Assembly: GCA_023362775.1 (NCBI GenBank)
Contig: JALMGJ010000012.1
Span: 17,745,501 to 17,809,500 of the forward strand
Reading direction: 5' to 3'
DNA: 64,000 nucleotides
Source: Charina bottae
Taxonomy: Eukaryota > Chordata > Lepidosauria > Squamata > Charinaidae
The position numbers and the translations under genes were made by a program. Below the pieces are notes generated by a model. That model was not told where the DNA came from and ran no database searches. It saw only the letters and a program-made list of their open reading frames with translations. Positions 50,201 through 62,200 of this stretch are shown here, in pieces. Position 1 is the first letter of the stretch; each line of letters begins with the position of its first letter.

Positions 50201-52601
50201 ATCTTTAAAATTTGGGTTCCAACATTTTGAGATCAGAGGAACACAGTGCCTGGTTTCTTGTGTGATGCACTATGTATTTGAGCTATATGTTAATTAAGCA
50301 TCCTCTAAATCAGAGCTTTCCAAACTTTTCATGTGGGTGACACACTTTTTAGACATGCATCATTTTGCGACACACTCTTACAGCAGGGCATCATTTCGTG
50401 ACACACTCTTACAGCAGGGCATCATTTCGCGACACACTCTTACAGCAGGGCACAAGGCAGGCACTAGGACCTGCGCAGAATCACAGCAGATTTGGAGGCA
50501 GCCAGGCACAAGGCAGGCACTAGGACCTGCGTGGAATCCTGGCAGGGCTCAGAGGCAGCAGCAGCTGCAACACACCCAAACACTGCAGCCGACACACTAA
50601 CATGTTGCGACACACAGTTTGGAAAGCTCTGCTCTAAATAATACTGATACTCATATTGGAGATTTATAGTACTGTAGTGAAGCAAACAGACCTGACACAG
50701 TCTGAACATAATTTAAATCCATAATTAAGAGAGTGGTCATAAGACTTATGCTCCATTACTTATCTGTACATGTGATTTCTCCCCCTTGACCTTAAAATAT
50801 GGTTGTACTCCAACATTAACATTGATTAGTTTTAACAAAGCTTTCCTATTATATATATTGTCAATAGCAGCTGTGATTAGGAGTTAATTAAGTTAATTAT
50901 TTGAAATTAGTATTACTGAAAATACAGTGAATGTAAGACTAAACCATGGTATATTAAGCAAGTCATAATGGTCTTGTTTGCCAATAGATTCTATAGAATA
51001 GAGCAAAAATATGAGTAATGGTCCAAAACCTTCTGGTCTGGGCCTAAATCACAAAATTCACTATATAATTCTTCAATTAACTCTTTAGTTTCACTCTATA
51101 ACTATGCTTAAATACAACAAGAAAAATAACATCATGTACAATTTGCCAGGTTCAGAGGATCTCTGCATCTGAGACAAAACTTTATGCACCTGTCATGCTT
51201 TTGATTTATTATTAGACTAAAAGCCGCTAAATATATAACTGAAAAGTAAGAACAGTGCCACGTATTCATGGGAAAATTCACAGAACCACAGTCTCAAAAG
51301 GGGAAAATAGAGAGAGACAGACAAAGAGAAACCACCACAATATAAAAATCCAGTTGAGTGGGACAATGATCAGGTCAAAGGTTTCAGCCTAAAGCCCTTA
51401 AAACTCTTATCAGATCTCCTCTAGCCTCTGCCAAACCAGCGGTCTTGGGATTAAAACAAGATATAGGGAAAAAATCAAGATAAAATCACATGACATTGTG
51501 TGTCCTAGTGCTACCCATGGTATCAAACCTTTTTTTGATAATTTGTTGCATTTCTATCTAAAGTTTTTTCTATATGCCTCGTTCAGGATCCATTATGGGT
51601 CTACAGAGGATGACGCCAGTCCTGAGCTCAGTCTCAAAGAGGGATTCCTGATATTGTCTGTACAGACAGCCTTGATCTGGCTTTCTGATACTGTTTGTAT
51701 GGATCAGGCACATGAAGAACCAGGATGCCTGAATCTGATTCATTTGGGATATTCTAGATCAGAGCTTTCCAAACTGTGTGTCGGGACACATTAGTGTGTC
51801 GGCTGCAGTGTCTGGGTGTGTCGCGGCTGCTGCTGCCTCCGAGCCCTGCCAGGATTCTATGCAGGTCCTAGTGCCTGCCTTGTGCCTTGCTGCCTCCAAA
51901 CCTGCTGTGATTCCGTGCAGGTCCTAGTGCCTGCCTTGTGCCTGGCTGCCTCCAAACCTGCTGTGATTCTGTGCAGGTCCTAGTGCCTGCCTTGTGCCCT
52001 GCTGCCTCCAAACCTGCCCTGCCAGGATTCCGCGCAGGTCCTAGTGCCTGCCTTGTGTCTTGCTGCCTCCAAACCTGCCCTGCCAGGATTCCGCGCAGGT
52101 CCTAGTGCCTGCCTTGTGCCTTGCTGCCTCCAAACCTGCCCTGCCAGGATTCTGCGCAGGTCCTAGTGCCTGCCTTGTGCCTTGCTGCCTCCAAACCTGC
52201 TGTGATTCCGTGCAGGTCCTAGTGCCTGCCTTGTGCCCTGCTGCCTCCAAACCTGCCCTGCCAGGATTCCGCGCAGGTCCTAGTGCCTGCCTTGTGCCCT
52301 GCTGCCTCCAAACCTGCCCTGCCAGGATTCCGTGCAGGTCCTAGTGCCTGCCTTGTGCCCTGCTGCCTCCAAACCTGCCCTGCCAGGATTCCGCGCAGGT
52401 CCTAGTGCCTGCCTTGTGCCCTGCTGTAAGAGTGTGTCGTGAAATGATGCATGTCTAAAAAGTGTGTCACCAACATGAAAAGTTTGGAAAGCTCTGTTCT
52501 AGATGAATATGGGTTTCTCTTCCTTGGATGACTTCAAACAAAATAATTTATTGTAAACTGCCCAGAGTCGCTCTCTGAGTGAGATGGGCAGTGACTAAAT
52601 T

Positions 52602-52636
<35 letters not shown>

Positions 52637-53244
52637 TCCCAGGAGCAACATCAGAGCTCTCTGTCCAGAAGAGTGCAACATAGCTTTCCAAACTGTGTGT
52701 CGTGACACTTTAGTGCAGGGCTTTCCAAAGTTTTCCCGCGGCGACACACCAACCGCCGTTGGTGTGTCGCCGCGGGAAAACCTGGAAGTGCCGCCATTGT
52801 GGCAGCACGCAAAAACCCGGAAGCGCTGCTGCCGCTTTCAGGTTTTTGTGCGCCGCCGTTGGTTTGTCGCCGCGGGAAAACCCGGAAGTGCTGATGATGA
52901 TCAGTGCTTCCGGGTTGTGGCGACACACCAGACTGTGTGTGGTGACACACTTTTGTGTCGCGACAGAGTTTGGAAAGCTCTGCTTTAGTGTGTTGCAACA
53001 CAACCCGGAAGCGGCGGCGGGGGCGTGCATGGTAGTGGTGTGCAGAGTGGCGGCAGAGACGCCGCCGCGCCCCCCCACACCGCCGCCACGCACGCCCCCG
53101 CCACCGCCATTGGTGTATCGCAAGCGGTGGCAGCTTGGAAAGCACTGAGCTAAGATACTGCGCAGAACCCTCAAACTCCCAGGCCTCTGGTAGAGGACCC
53201 GAGGTTGAGGACGACACATACCACCCACAGGGGTGGGAAGGGAA

Positions 53245-53291
<47 letters not shown>

Positions 53292-56200
53292 CGAGCACGA
53301 GCGTGCGCTGGATAGTGGTTTGTTGGGGATGGGCAGGGGGTTGGATTTGATGGCCTACATGCCTCTTTTCAATTATGATTTTATGCTTTTCCATTTCATT
53401 GTATCTGCCCAGGGGCACAGAAAGAAGGCATTCACCTTTAAGGATTCACACAATTTAGAAGGGGAGTAGGAGGAGACTGGTGGGATGTGTGCACGTGTGT
53501 GTGTTGGTGCCTTATAATGCAATAGTCCACCACCAAACTTGGTTGGAGCAAGTATCGATTTGGAGCTGTTGCCCACGGCCTGCCTTGCATTGTGGATTCA
53601 TGCCTGGACGAGCAAAGCTACCCAGTCACACAATGCCAAGACTCTGTCAACGGTCTAAGAGTTTAGATATGCCAGGGCTTTATGTAGTATTTGGAAGGCA
53701 CAACAAAGACTGCAGTGACAAATGTGAACTGCTACCCAACAGATTGTGCTATACAATGTGAATTTCCCTCCATGTTGCAATGCAGATTTGAACTTTCATC
53801 TTCTATCTCTGTTGCCAGAGCTTTCCACTGCAACTGGATATATAACTGCCACCAAAAAAGACTCCAAGCAACAAATAGCACAGTAGAAATCTATACATGT
53901 GAATAGCAAAAAATGCCACTATTATATTAGCTATTTTGCTAATCAACTAGTTATTTAAGTCAAAAGTTCGTAACACATGAAAAAGCAAAGCTCCTTCTAC
54001 CATTTCAGTTCTATTCCAGACCTGCATAAGTGAAAAAATGTGGTTCATCAGAAGCCCAATTTGGTCTGGTAGCCAGCCATCATTCATGATATCACAACGT
54101 TCTTGCTCAGCTTCATCTCTCCTGTTTTCACAGATATCCCACAGACGATCTCTTAAATCCTAAAAAGATTTTTTAAAAGAAATTGGTTCTTAAACATCAA
54201 AATTGTTTCACCCCAATCCTCCCTGTCCTGCCTCAATAAATTAGCTAAATACAATTCCATTGCAGATAGCAGCCACTGGAGTGCACACTTTTGTAGTTCC
54301 TGGGTTACATGGGCTGGGGCCAAGGACCACTCCAAAGTTGTAATCAAAATGCAATTTTAAATGTGACTTAAGGAGTGCTAATTAGTAGATAATGGAAACA
54401 AACCATATTAATTAATCAAATATTTATGTTTATACTCAACTTAGTGGTCAAATGTGGTTCTCAGTCTGTAAAATATTGTGTATCCCTGCCTTATACTGTA
54501 TGTACAAAACCATACAGGAACTTATAGTTTTTTATGGTTTCAATACAACTGATACAAAGCCCAAAGTCTCAAAACAGACCACCACTTTCTCCATGGTGCC
54601 TGTACTGTCTGTAGTCTCTCCTTGCCAGAATTGTGGCTGTGTGAAAAAATAAAGGACTAGATGGGACTTTTTTTTTTTTTTGGGGGGGGGGCAAAAGCTG
54701 CCAGTATTATCAGATGGATCTGGCATCCGCTACGGAATCATGGAACATTCATCACATGCAAAGGTCAGTATGTGAATTGGATGCTTGATAAAAGATTCTT
54801 TCTAGGGCAGCTTCCACCACCAAAAGCATCTCTAAATGGGACAGTAATCAGATTATAAACCTTGTTATTGGTTTTCTAAACCAGTTTTATGGTAAAGACC
54901 TTGGAACATTCATCACATAGGGAGAAGAAACATGTTGATCTCCAGCTCTTAAGCGAATAGAGCCAATAGTAAGGGATTGTGGAAATGGAAATCCAGAACA
55001 TCTGGAAAACACTAGGTTATCTATTCTTGACTTACAGAGTCCAGGCTGTACAATATTTATTTATTTGTTTTTATTTTATAATTTGATTTATATCACTGCT
55101 CCATCTCCCCTTAGGGGGACTCTGGGCAGTTTACAAAAAATATGACAGATACAGTATGTTCTTGGTGGCTAATGCTTTTTAATTATTACTGTAAGGTGCT
55201 GGGGGAAGGCTCCTCTGTGGCATTTTTTACAAAATGCTGAGTAGAAACTCCTGTCTCTTGCAATTTAAAATATTTCCCTCTTTTTTAGAAGTAAAATGGT
55301 AGGTCAAATTGGAGGGAATCACACTTCGATTAGCATGCGACAGCAGTTCCAGTCATTAGGCAAAAAAATGTTCCAGAGCTAAAGCTTTAGGTGTTTTCTG
55401 ATTTAAGCTAGAGAAATGATTGAATAGATTTTCTTTCATGAGTTACTGTATATTTAGTACAATTCAATATGACAATTATGAAAAAAAATAAAGGAAATAC
55501 TGAAGCAAACATTTCCATAAAGTGGCATCATTAGGATAATTTCTTCTATTACATTAAAACATACTTTACTTGCACAAGAAATAATATGGGGTAGTCTGAA
55601 ATTATTATATTGCCGGTCCGTTTACATCTTTGCAGCTTGTATACTTGAATGCCATTGCACATTTCTACTATTTAGTTTTCCCAACTAAATATTAAAGGAT
55701 ATGACTTCACTGCTTACATCTCAGTGGTTTATGATGGATTGAGAAAGAGACTTTTTTTAAAAAAGACTTTCAACCACAGTGTGGAAAATTATTGCCGTCA
55801 ACCCAATGAGGCTTTAAGCTTTCATCTGTTTAGGACACTTGCCGTTCCTTTCCCCCTTTCATCTGACTCATCAAGCTGCTTGGAAGGATGAGACCATAAA
55901 CTTGCCATTCCCAGTAACCTAAGCAGGTGTTGTGGTCAGCAGCCACATTTACTGTGTGTCTTCAGAGATAAGCTAGTATTCAGTCTTTTCATCTTTAGAT
56001 TCTTTAGATACCATAAATTGAGAACCTAGGGGGAAGCTTTTGTGCCCTACATGGAGGAAACCAAGCTCAATGGTGGATTTAAGAGTATGTTGCCAGCAAA
56101 CAGATAGTTCTATATTCAATGAACCACAGAATTCATGAATTGGTTAACTAATCTCATCACCAAACTATATTTATTCTGTGAAACTTGCAGTCTCCTTTTG

Positions 56201-59200
56201 GGGGTTTCACTAGGCGGAGCCAGAAAGCTGTGTGTTAAAAAGTAATGCTTAACCCTTGATATACAGTGAAAGACAGTATGTTCACCCCACTCCTAGGCTA
56301 CCTTGTAATTAGATAAACTCCATCTTCTACTTCCAAATTCTTCCCCAACTTTTTCTTTTGCAAGAATTTTTTTGAAAGAAATTATAAGCAAATTGTCTTT
56401 TATGGAATGAGAACTGGTAAAAATAATGCAAAGAATTTGCTGGCACTAGTTTACTTCAGTGGAAGAAATGAAGCCTTAAGATGTATTTCCTTACAATGTC
56501 CCATTCATCTTAGTAAGAAATAAAACCAACTTGATATGAATTAGTAGATCATCCCCTACTTTTAGCTAATTCTTACAGTAACTCTTTGGTGCAATTCTTC
56601 TTTCGTTTCATCATCATCCCATAAGTCATCAGCCACTGAATTATAATCAAGTTGCCAATGAGTCACAAATTCCTGCTTGTGGTCCGGACGCTTCAAGAAG
56701 TCCTGGAAATGGTTTCTGTAAACAGTGAAATGAAAGACCATCCAGGGTTCAGGAAATGGAAGGCAGCAAAAAAAGTGGTATCAGGAATTTCCCTTGAGTC
56801 AAACAGTCCCAACACTTACCTTATGTCTGATAGGTAATGAATGATGACAAGTTGCTCAGCTCTGAGGAATCGAAGCGTTGCTTTGATGTTACTGACATAT
56901 GTTTTCTCCACTGTTTCCCAGTAAGGAACTAGGAATTCTGCTATTTCCTGTTAAGTTGTAAAAATTCAGGATTCATATGTATTTATTCATCTGTTGCCTA
57001 TCTTGAATGTTAGGGGAAAGGGAGTATGAAGCTGGCCTTGAGTGTGTCTTCTGTTTAGAAATATCATAAGATGTGCTGGGAGGGTTAATCCATGTCCTAT
57101 GTACCCACTGGTCATGTATCAGCCAATGTTCTCTTGACCTGTATGCAAAGCTTTCTGATAGGAAAGTTACCTCTTATTTATTCTCACCTACTAGATAAAT
57201 CCAGGCAATAATTGCCCTGCTATCAAGTTTATTTTACTGCACTGACTTTATCCTCTTTTTATATTTCTTCCAATAAATCTTTACTTAGCAATGGATTAGT
57301 GGGCTGCACATTTAAATAACTGTTTCTTTCACATGCCTAGAGTGCTTGGGCAAGTTTGCTGTTTAGGTAGCTATGCCAAAGAAGAAATAAGTAGAAATAG
57401 ATTGGATTGTTTCTCACCGTAAACAGCCTAAAATCTCCTAGTCTTGGAAACCTCTCCACTCCAAAATCAGGAAAAAGGAGATGGTGGCAGATCTGCCTAA
57501 GTTATATGAACAAAGCAATTACGCTTTCTAGATTTAAAGTTTAGTATTTTGTGTGAACCTAGCTATCTGAGTTAGTTACTATTAAAAAGGTAAAGGTTCC
57601 CCCCGCACATTTGTGCAGTCGTGTCCGACTCTAGGGGCCGGTGCTCATCTCCGTTTGTTAGCCGAAGAGCCAGCGTTGTCCGAAGACGCTTCCACGGTCA
57701 TGTGGCCGGCATGACGCGTACGGAACGCTGTTACCATCCCACCGAAGTGGTACCTATTAATCTACTTGCATTTGCATGCTTTCGAATTGCTAGGTTGGCA
57801 AGAGCTGGGGCGAGTGCGGGAGCTCACTCCACAGTTACTATTACACAGTTACTATTACTCCGCATAAACTATGTCTTAGTGCTGTCATTTGGAAATCACA
57901 TCTGAATTCCTTGGAACAGCAGGAGACAAATACTGAAAAATAAAAAATTAGAAACTCACTTTTCTCAAAAGTTTCATTTTCTTCTATAACATTTGACCCA
58001 TCATAACTTCACATTGAGGACTGCAACTAGCAAGATGGGAAGTAAGAGCCATTCTTAGCTAGTTGCTGAGTGTACGGGTGAGGGTCAAGTGTCTGAAGAG
58101 TCATGTATCAAGCTGTGCTTGTAAAAAATCTGACAGAGATTTCTTTCAAAATTAAAAAGGACAAAATAGACCAAGTTTCCCCAGCCTGATCCACTTGCCC
58201 TCCAGGTGTGTTGGAACTCCATGCTGGAATTCTTCAACAAGCTGTCTGAAAATTCTGGATCACAAAACATCTGAAGGGCATCTTAAATTGACAGAAGCTA
58301 ATCCAGAATAAGAACACACTTGTTCTGCAACTCTTAATCATGTTAGTTAAGATTGGGAAGGAACAAGTGAGGGAAATCTTTTAAGACAGGTTCCCCAACT
58401 TTGTAGTACAGTACAAGCTGATGAATGCACATGTACAGTCAGGACCAGAAATATTGGAACAAGGATAACTGTTTTGGCAGTTGCCTCTGTACACCACCAC
58501 ATTGAAGTTGAAAGGAAACACACCCAGATGGGAGCAAGTCAGGACTTTCAGCTGCAATTCAAGGGGTTTGACAAAAGTGGGGCACTAACCATTCAGGAAG
58601 TACAGCCAGTGGCATACACACACACACATAGTTGGTGGCTCATAAGTAATGGAACGAATGGCTGACAAGCAGCTGCATGGCCAGGTGTGGTCTGTTTCCT
58701 GGGTACCCCATGACCAATCAAGCATTTCCTGGGTACCCCATGACCAATCAAGCAGATAAAAGGCCTGGAGGTGGTCCTGAGTGTTACATTTGCATTTGGT
58801 AGCTGTTCACTGGAACTCCCAACATGAGGTCCAAAGAGGTGTCCATGCGAGTGAAGGAGGCCATCATTTGGTTGAGGAAACAAAACAAACCCATCAGAGA
58901 GATAGCAGAAACATTGGGAGTGGCCAATACAACAGTTTGGAACTTCCTGAAAAAGAAGGAATTAACTGGCAAGCTCAGCAGCAGCAAAAGGCCTGGAAGA
59001 CCACGGAAGACAACTAAAGTGGATGACCGCAGAATTCTGCTCACGGTGAAGAGGAACCCTTTCACAACTTCTAGCCAGGTCAAGAACACTCTTGAGGAGG
59101 TAGGCATGTCATTGTCAACATCTACAGTCAAGAAACGGCTTTATGAATGTAAATACAGAGGCTTCACAACAAGGTTCAAACCACTGGTCAAGAACAGAAA

Positions 59201-62200
59201 GGCCAGATTAGACTTTGCCAGCAAACACCTAAAAAAGCCTGCCCAGTTCTAGAATAAGATTCTTTGGACTGATGAAACCAAGATTAACTTGCACCAGAAT
59301 GATGGGAAGAGAAAAGTATGGAGAAGGAAAGAAACAGCTCATGATCCAAAGCATACATCATCTGTTAAACATGGTGGAGGCAGTGTTATGGCATGGGCAT
59401 GTATGGCTGCCAATGGAACCAAGTCTCTGGTGTTTATTGATGACCTGACTGCTGATAAAAGCAGCAGGATGAATTCTGAAGTGTATAGGGCTATACTTTC
59501 TGCTCAGATTCAGCCAAATGCTGCCAAACTGATAGGACACCGCTTCATATTGCAGATGGATAATGAACCAAAACATACAGCAAAAGCTACCCAAGAGTTT
59601 CTCAAGGCAAAGAAGTGGGATGTTCTTCAATGGCCAAGTCAGTCACCTGATCTCAACCCAAAAGAGCATGCTTTTCACTTACTGAAGACAAGACTGAAGG
59701 CAGAAAGATGCACAAACAAGCAGCAGCTGAAGGCAGCTGCAGTAAAGGCCTGGCAAAGCATCTCAAGGGAGGAAATTCAGCATTTGGTCATGTCCATGGG
59801 TTCCAGACTTCAGGCAGTCATTGACTGCAAAGGATTTTCATCCAGGTATTAAAGGCGATCCTTATGTTTGTAATGATGTTGGTTTGTTCCATTACTTATG
59901 AGCCACCAACAATGGGTGTGTGTGTATGCCACTCGCTGTACTTCCTGAATGGTTAGTGCCCCACTTTTGTCAAACCCCTTGAATTACAGCTGAAAGTCTT
60001 GACTTCACTCCCATCTGGGTGTGTTTCCTTTCAACTTCAATGTGGTGGTGTAAGACCGATTAGCCAGATTGGATTTTACATTTATTTATTATATTTATAC
60101 TGATTGTTGTAATTTTATAAGGTAAAGGTTCCCCCTGCACATTTGTGCAGTCGTGTCCGACTCTAGGGGCCGTTGCTCATCTCCGTTTGTTAGACGAAGA
60201 GCCAGCGTTGTCCGAAGACGCTTCCACGGTCATGTGGCCAGCATGACGCACGCGGAACGCTGTTACCTTCCCATCGAAGTGGTACCTATTTATCTCCTTG
60301 CATTTGCATGCTTTCAAATTGCTAGGTTGGCAAGAGCTGGGGTGAGTGAGGGAGCTCACTCCGTCACACAGGGCTAGGGATTCGAACCTCCGACCTTCTG
60401 ATCAACAAGCCTGGTGTCTTACCCGCTGAGCCACCATGCCCTCTTGTAATTTTATATTTGTATTTTAATTGCGGATTTTATTGTAAGCCGCCCAGAGTCC
60501 CCCAGTTGGGGGAGATGGGCGGCCATATAGATTTAAATAATAAATAAATAAATAAATAAACAAACAAACTGCCAAAACAGTTATCCTTGTTCCAATATTT
60601 CTGGTCCTGACTGTAGCTGTTACTCGATTCCCTATTAAAAGGACAGGAATGCCTCAAGCAGGTCCTATATTTCTGGCCTTTCTCACTTGCAATGGTAAAT
60701 CTGCACCTGGTATAAATCTGGTCTGGACCATTCATACTACAGGTGGGGAGAAAATATAACAAGAAAACTTTCCACATTAAAACAATAACGAAAACCCTAA
60801 CATCTTTCTGATCCGTGAACTTCTTAAGGGGAGGGTTTATTTTTTATAGAGCTGCCTGACAGTGCAGGCTTCTGATGCTAGTCTTTCCGGAAGGAAGGAA
60901 GGAAGGAAGGAAGGAAGGAAGGAAGGAAGGAAGGAAGGAAGGAAGGAAGGAAGGAAGGATCATCATGAACTGCTGTTTCTGGACCAGCTTACTTGGGGTA
61001 ATGGTTCATCAGTGTAAATCCATTCACTTGACCCAGGTTGGTTTGGAGGTGCTTCAACAACAGCAGTAGGCAATACATCTTCGGGTGAAGGTGACATAGA
61101 TTTTGCCTGTCCTTTTCCTCGTGGAGTTCCTTAAATATGAAGAAAAGTCAAATGTATTTTTATTGCGGAGAAGATGAGAAAAAATGACCTAAGAATGGTA
61201 GGGAACAATCTCATTAGATTGCTTTCTAATATACCAATATTGATGTCTTGCACCCATGGCAATCAGTTTGTGAGAGTGCCACAAGCTGCTATCACCATTC
61301 CAAATGTGTCTTCTGGTCCAAAATTGGGGACTTTGATTTTGACCATGGTGTTATAGGTGTATTTGTATATATAAGTGTATACTTATGTGTTTCTGTATGT
61401 ATTTGAAAAGATCAGTAATTGAAGAGATCCAGTAAAGTTTCTTGGAAGGGAAAGAAAATGAGATTTAGCCACCCCAAGAAAACTTACTGTCTCTATATAA
61501 GCTTGCACTAAGCTTTTTCCGTGGGCTTCTCCTTGCCCTACTAAACATCCTAGACGCAGACTTCATTTCTTCAGGATTCATCTTCATCTGGATAGTGAGT
61601 CTCTGTACAGATGCAGCAAATGAAGAGGTAGGAAGTTTTCAGACATTAGCCATCCCATGACTGAGCCACGACAGATATATGGTTAATAGGTAGTAGGGTT
61701 GGAACTGATTGGTTATGGTCCTACCTGGATCTCTCATGCTTGCTATCACACGTTAATCTTGCCTTTCGCAGCCAATTTTACTACTCTTCCATTAGTTCTT
61801 GCACTGGGAGGGATTCTCTGGGGATTCTTTGCACTCCTTGTAACTTCTTTGCTTTTGCTTACTAAATCATCACATCAGCCGTTCCAAAGGACAACTTTTT
61901 CAATCTTGGATTAGGGGTTTACTGGTCATTTCCCTTGTGCTCAATTGCACTTGAGGCTCTGACCCAAAAGAAGCTGGTTATTGGGCTATTGGACTTAGTC
62001 CCTCAAGGATGCCAATGCCAACATACCATAACTGTTCAATTCATGTCCAAAAGAACCCATTTATTCATTCAATTCATATCTTCCTAAATCCAAAAGTTTG
62101 TTTTAACACAATTTATATGACATATCGTGACAAATAACTACTTTTAAATAAGAGTGTTACACTTTTTGTTTATAGCTCTGGGACAACATCATGAATAGAA

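Larger units (their letters stand above)
58436..60613 (+). mobile_element. Tc1/mariner transposon with long inverted repeats
   Basis: The element begins CAGTCAGGACCAGAAATATT, ends with the inverse (right terminus CTGGTCCTGACTG), and is bounded by TA at 58434-58435 and 60614-60615. Inverted repeats extend about 215 bp inward, to the sequence GTTGGTGGCTCATAAGTAAT on the left and its complement near 59890. The right repeat is interrupted between about 60052 and 60569 by a retroposon tail carrying a Sauria SINE. A 30-bp direct duplication (TTTCCTGGGTACCCCATGAC and on) lies at about 58695-58755 in the 5' leader. Confidence 0.95.
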
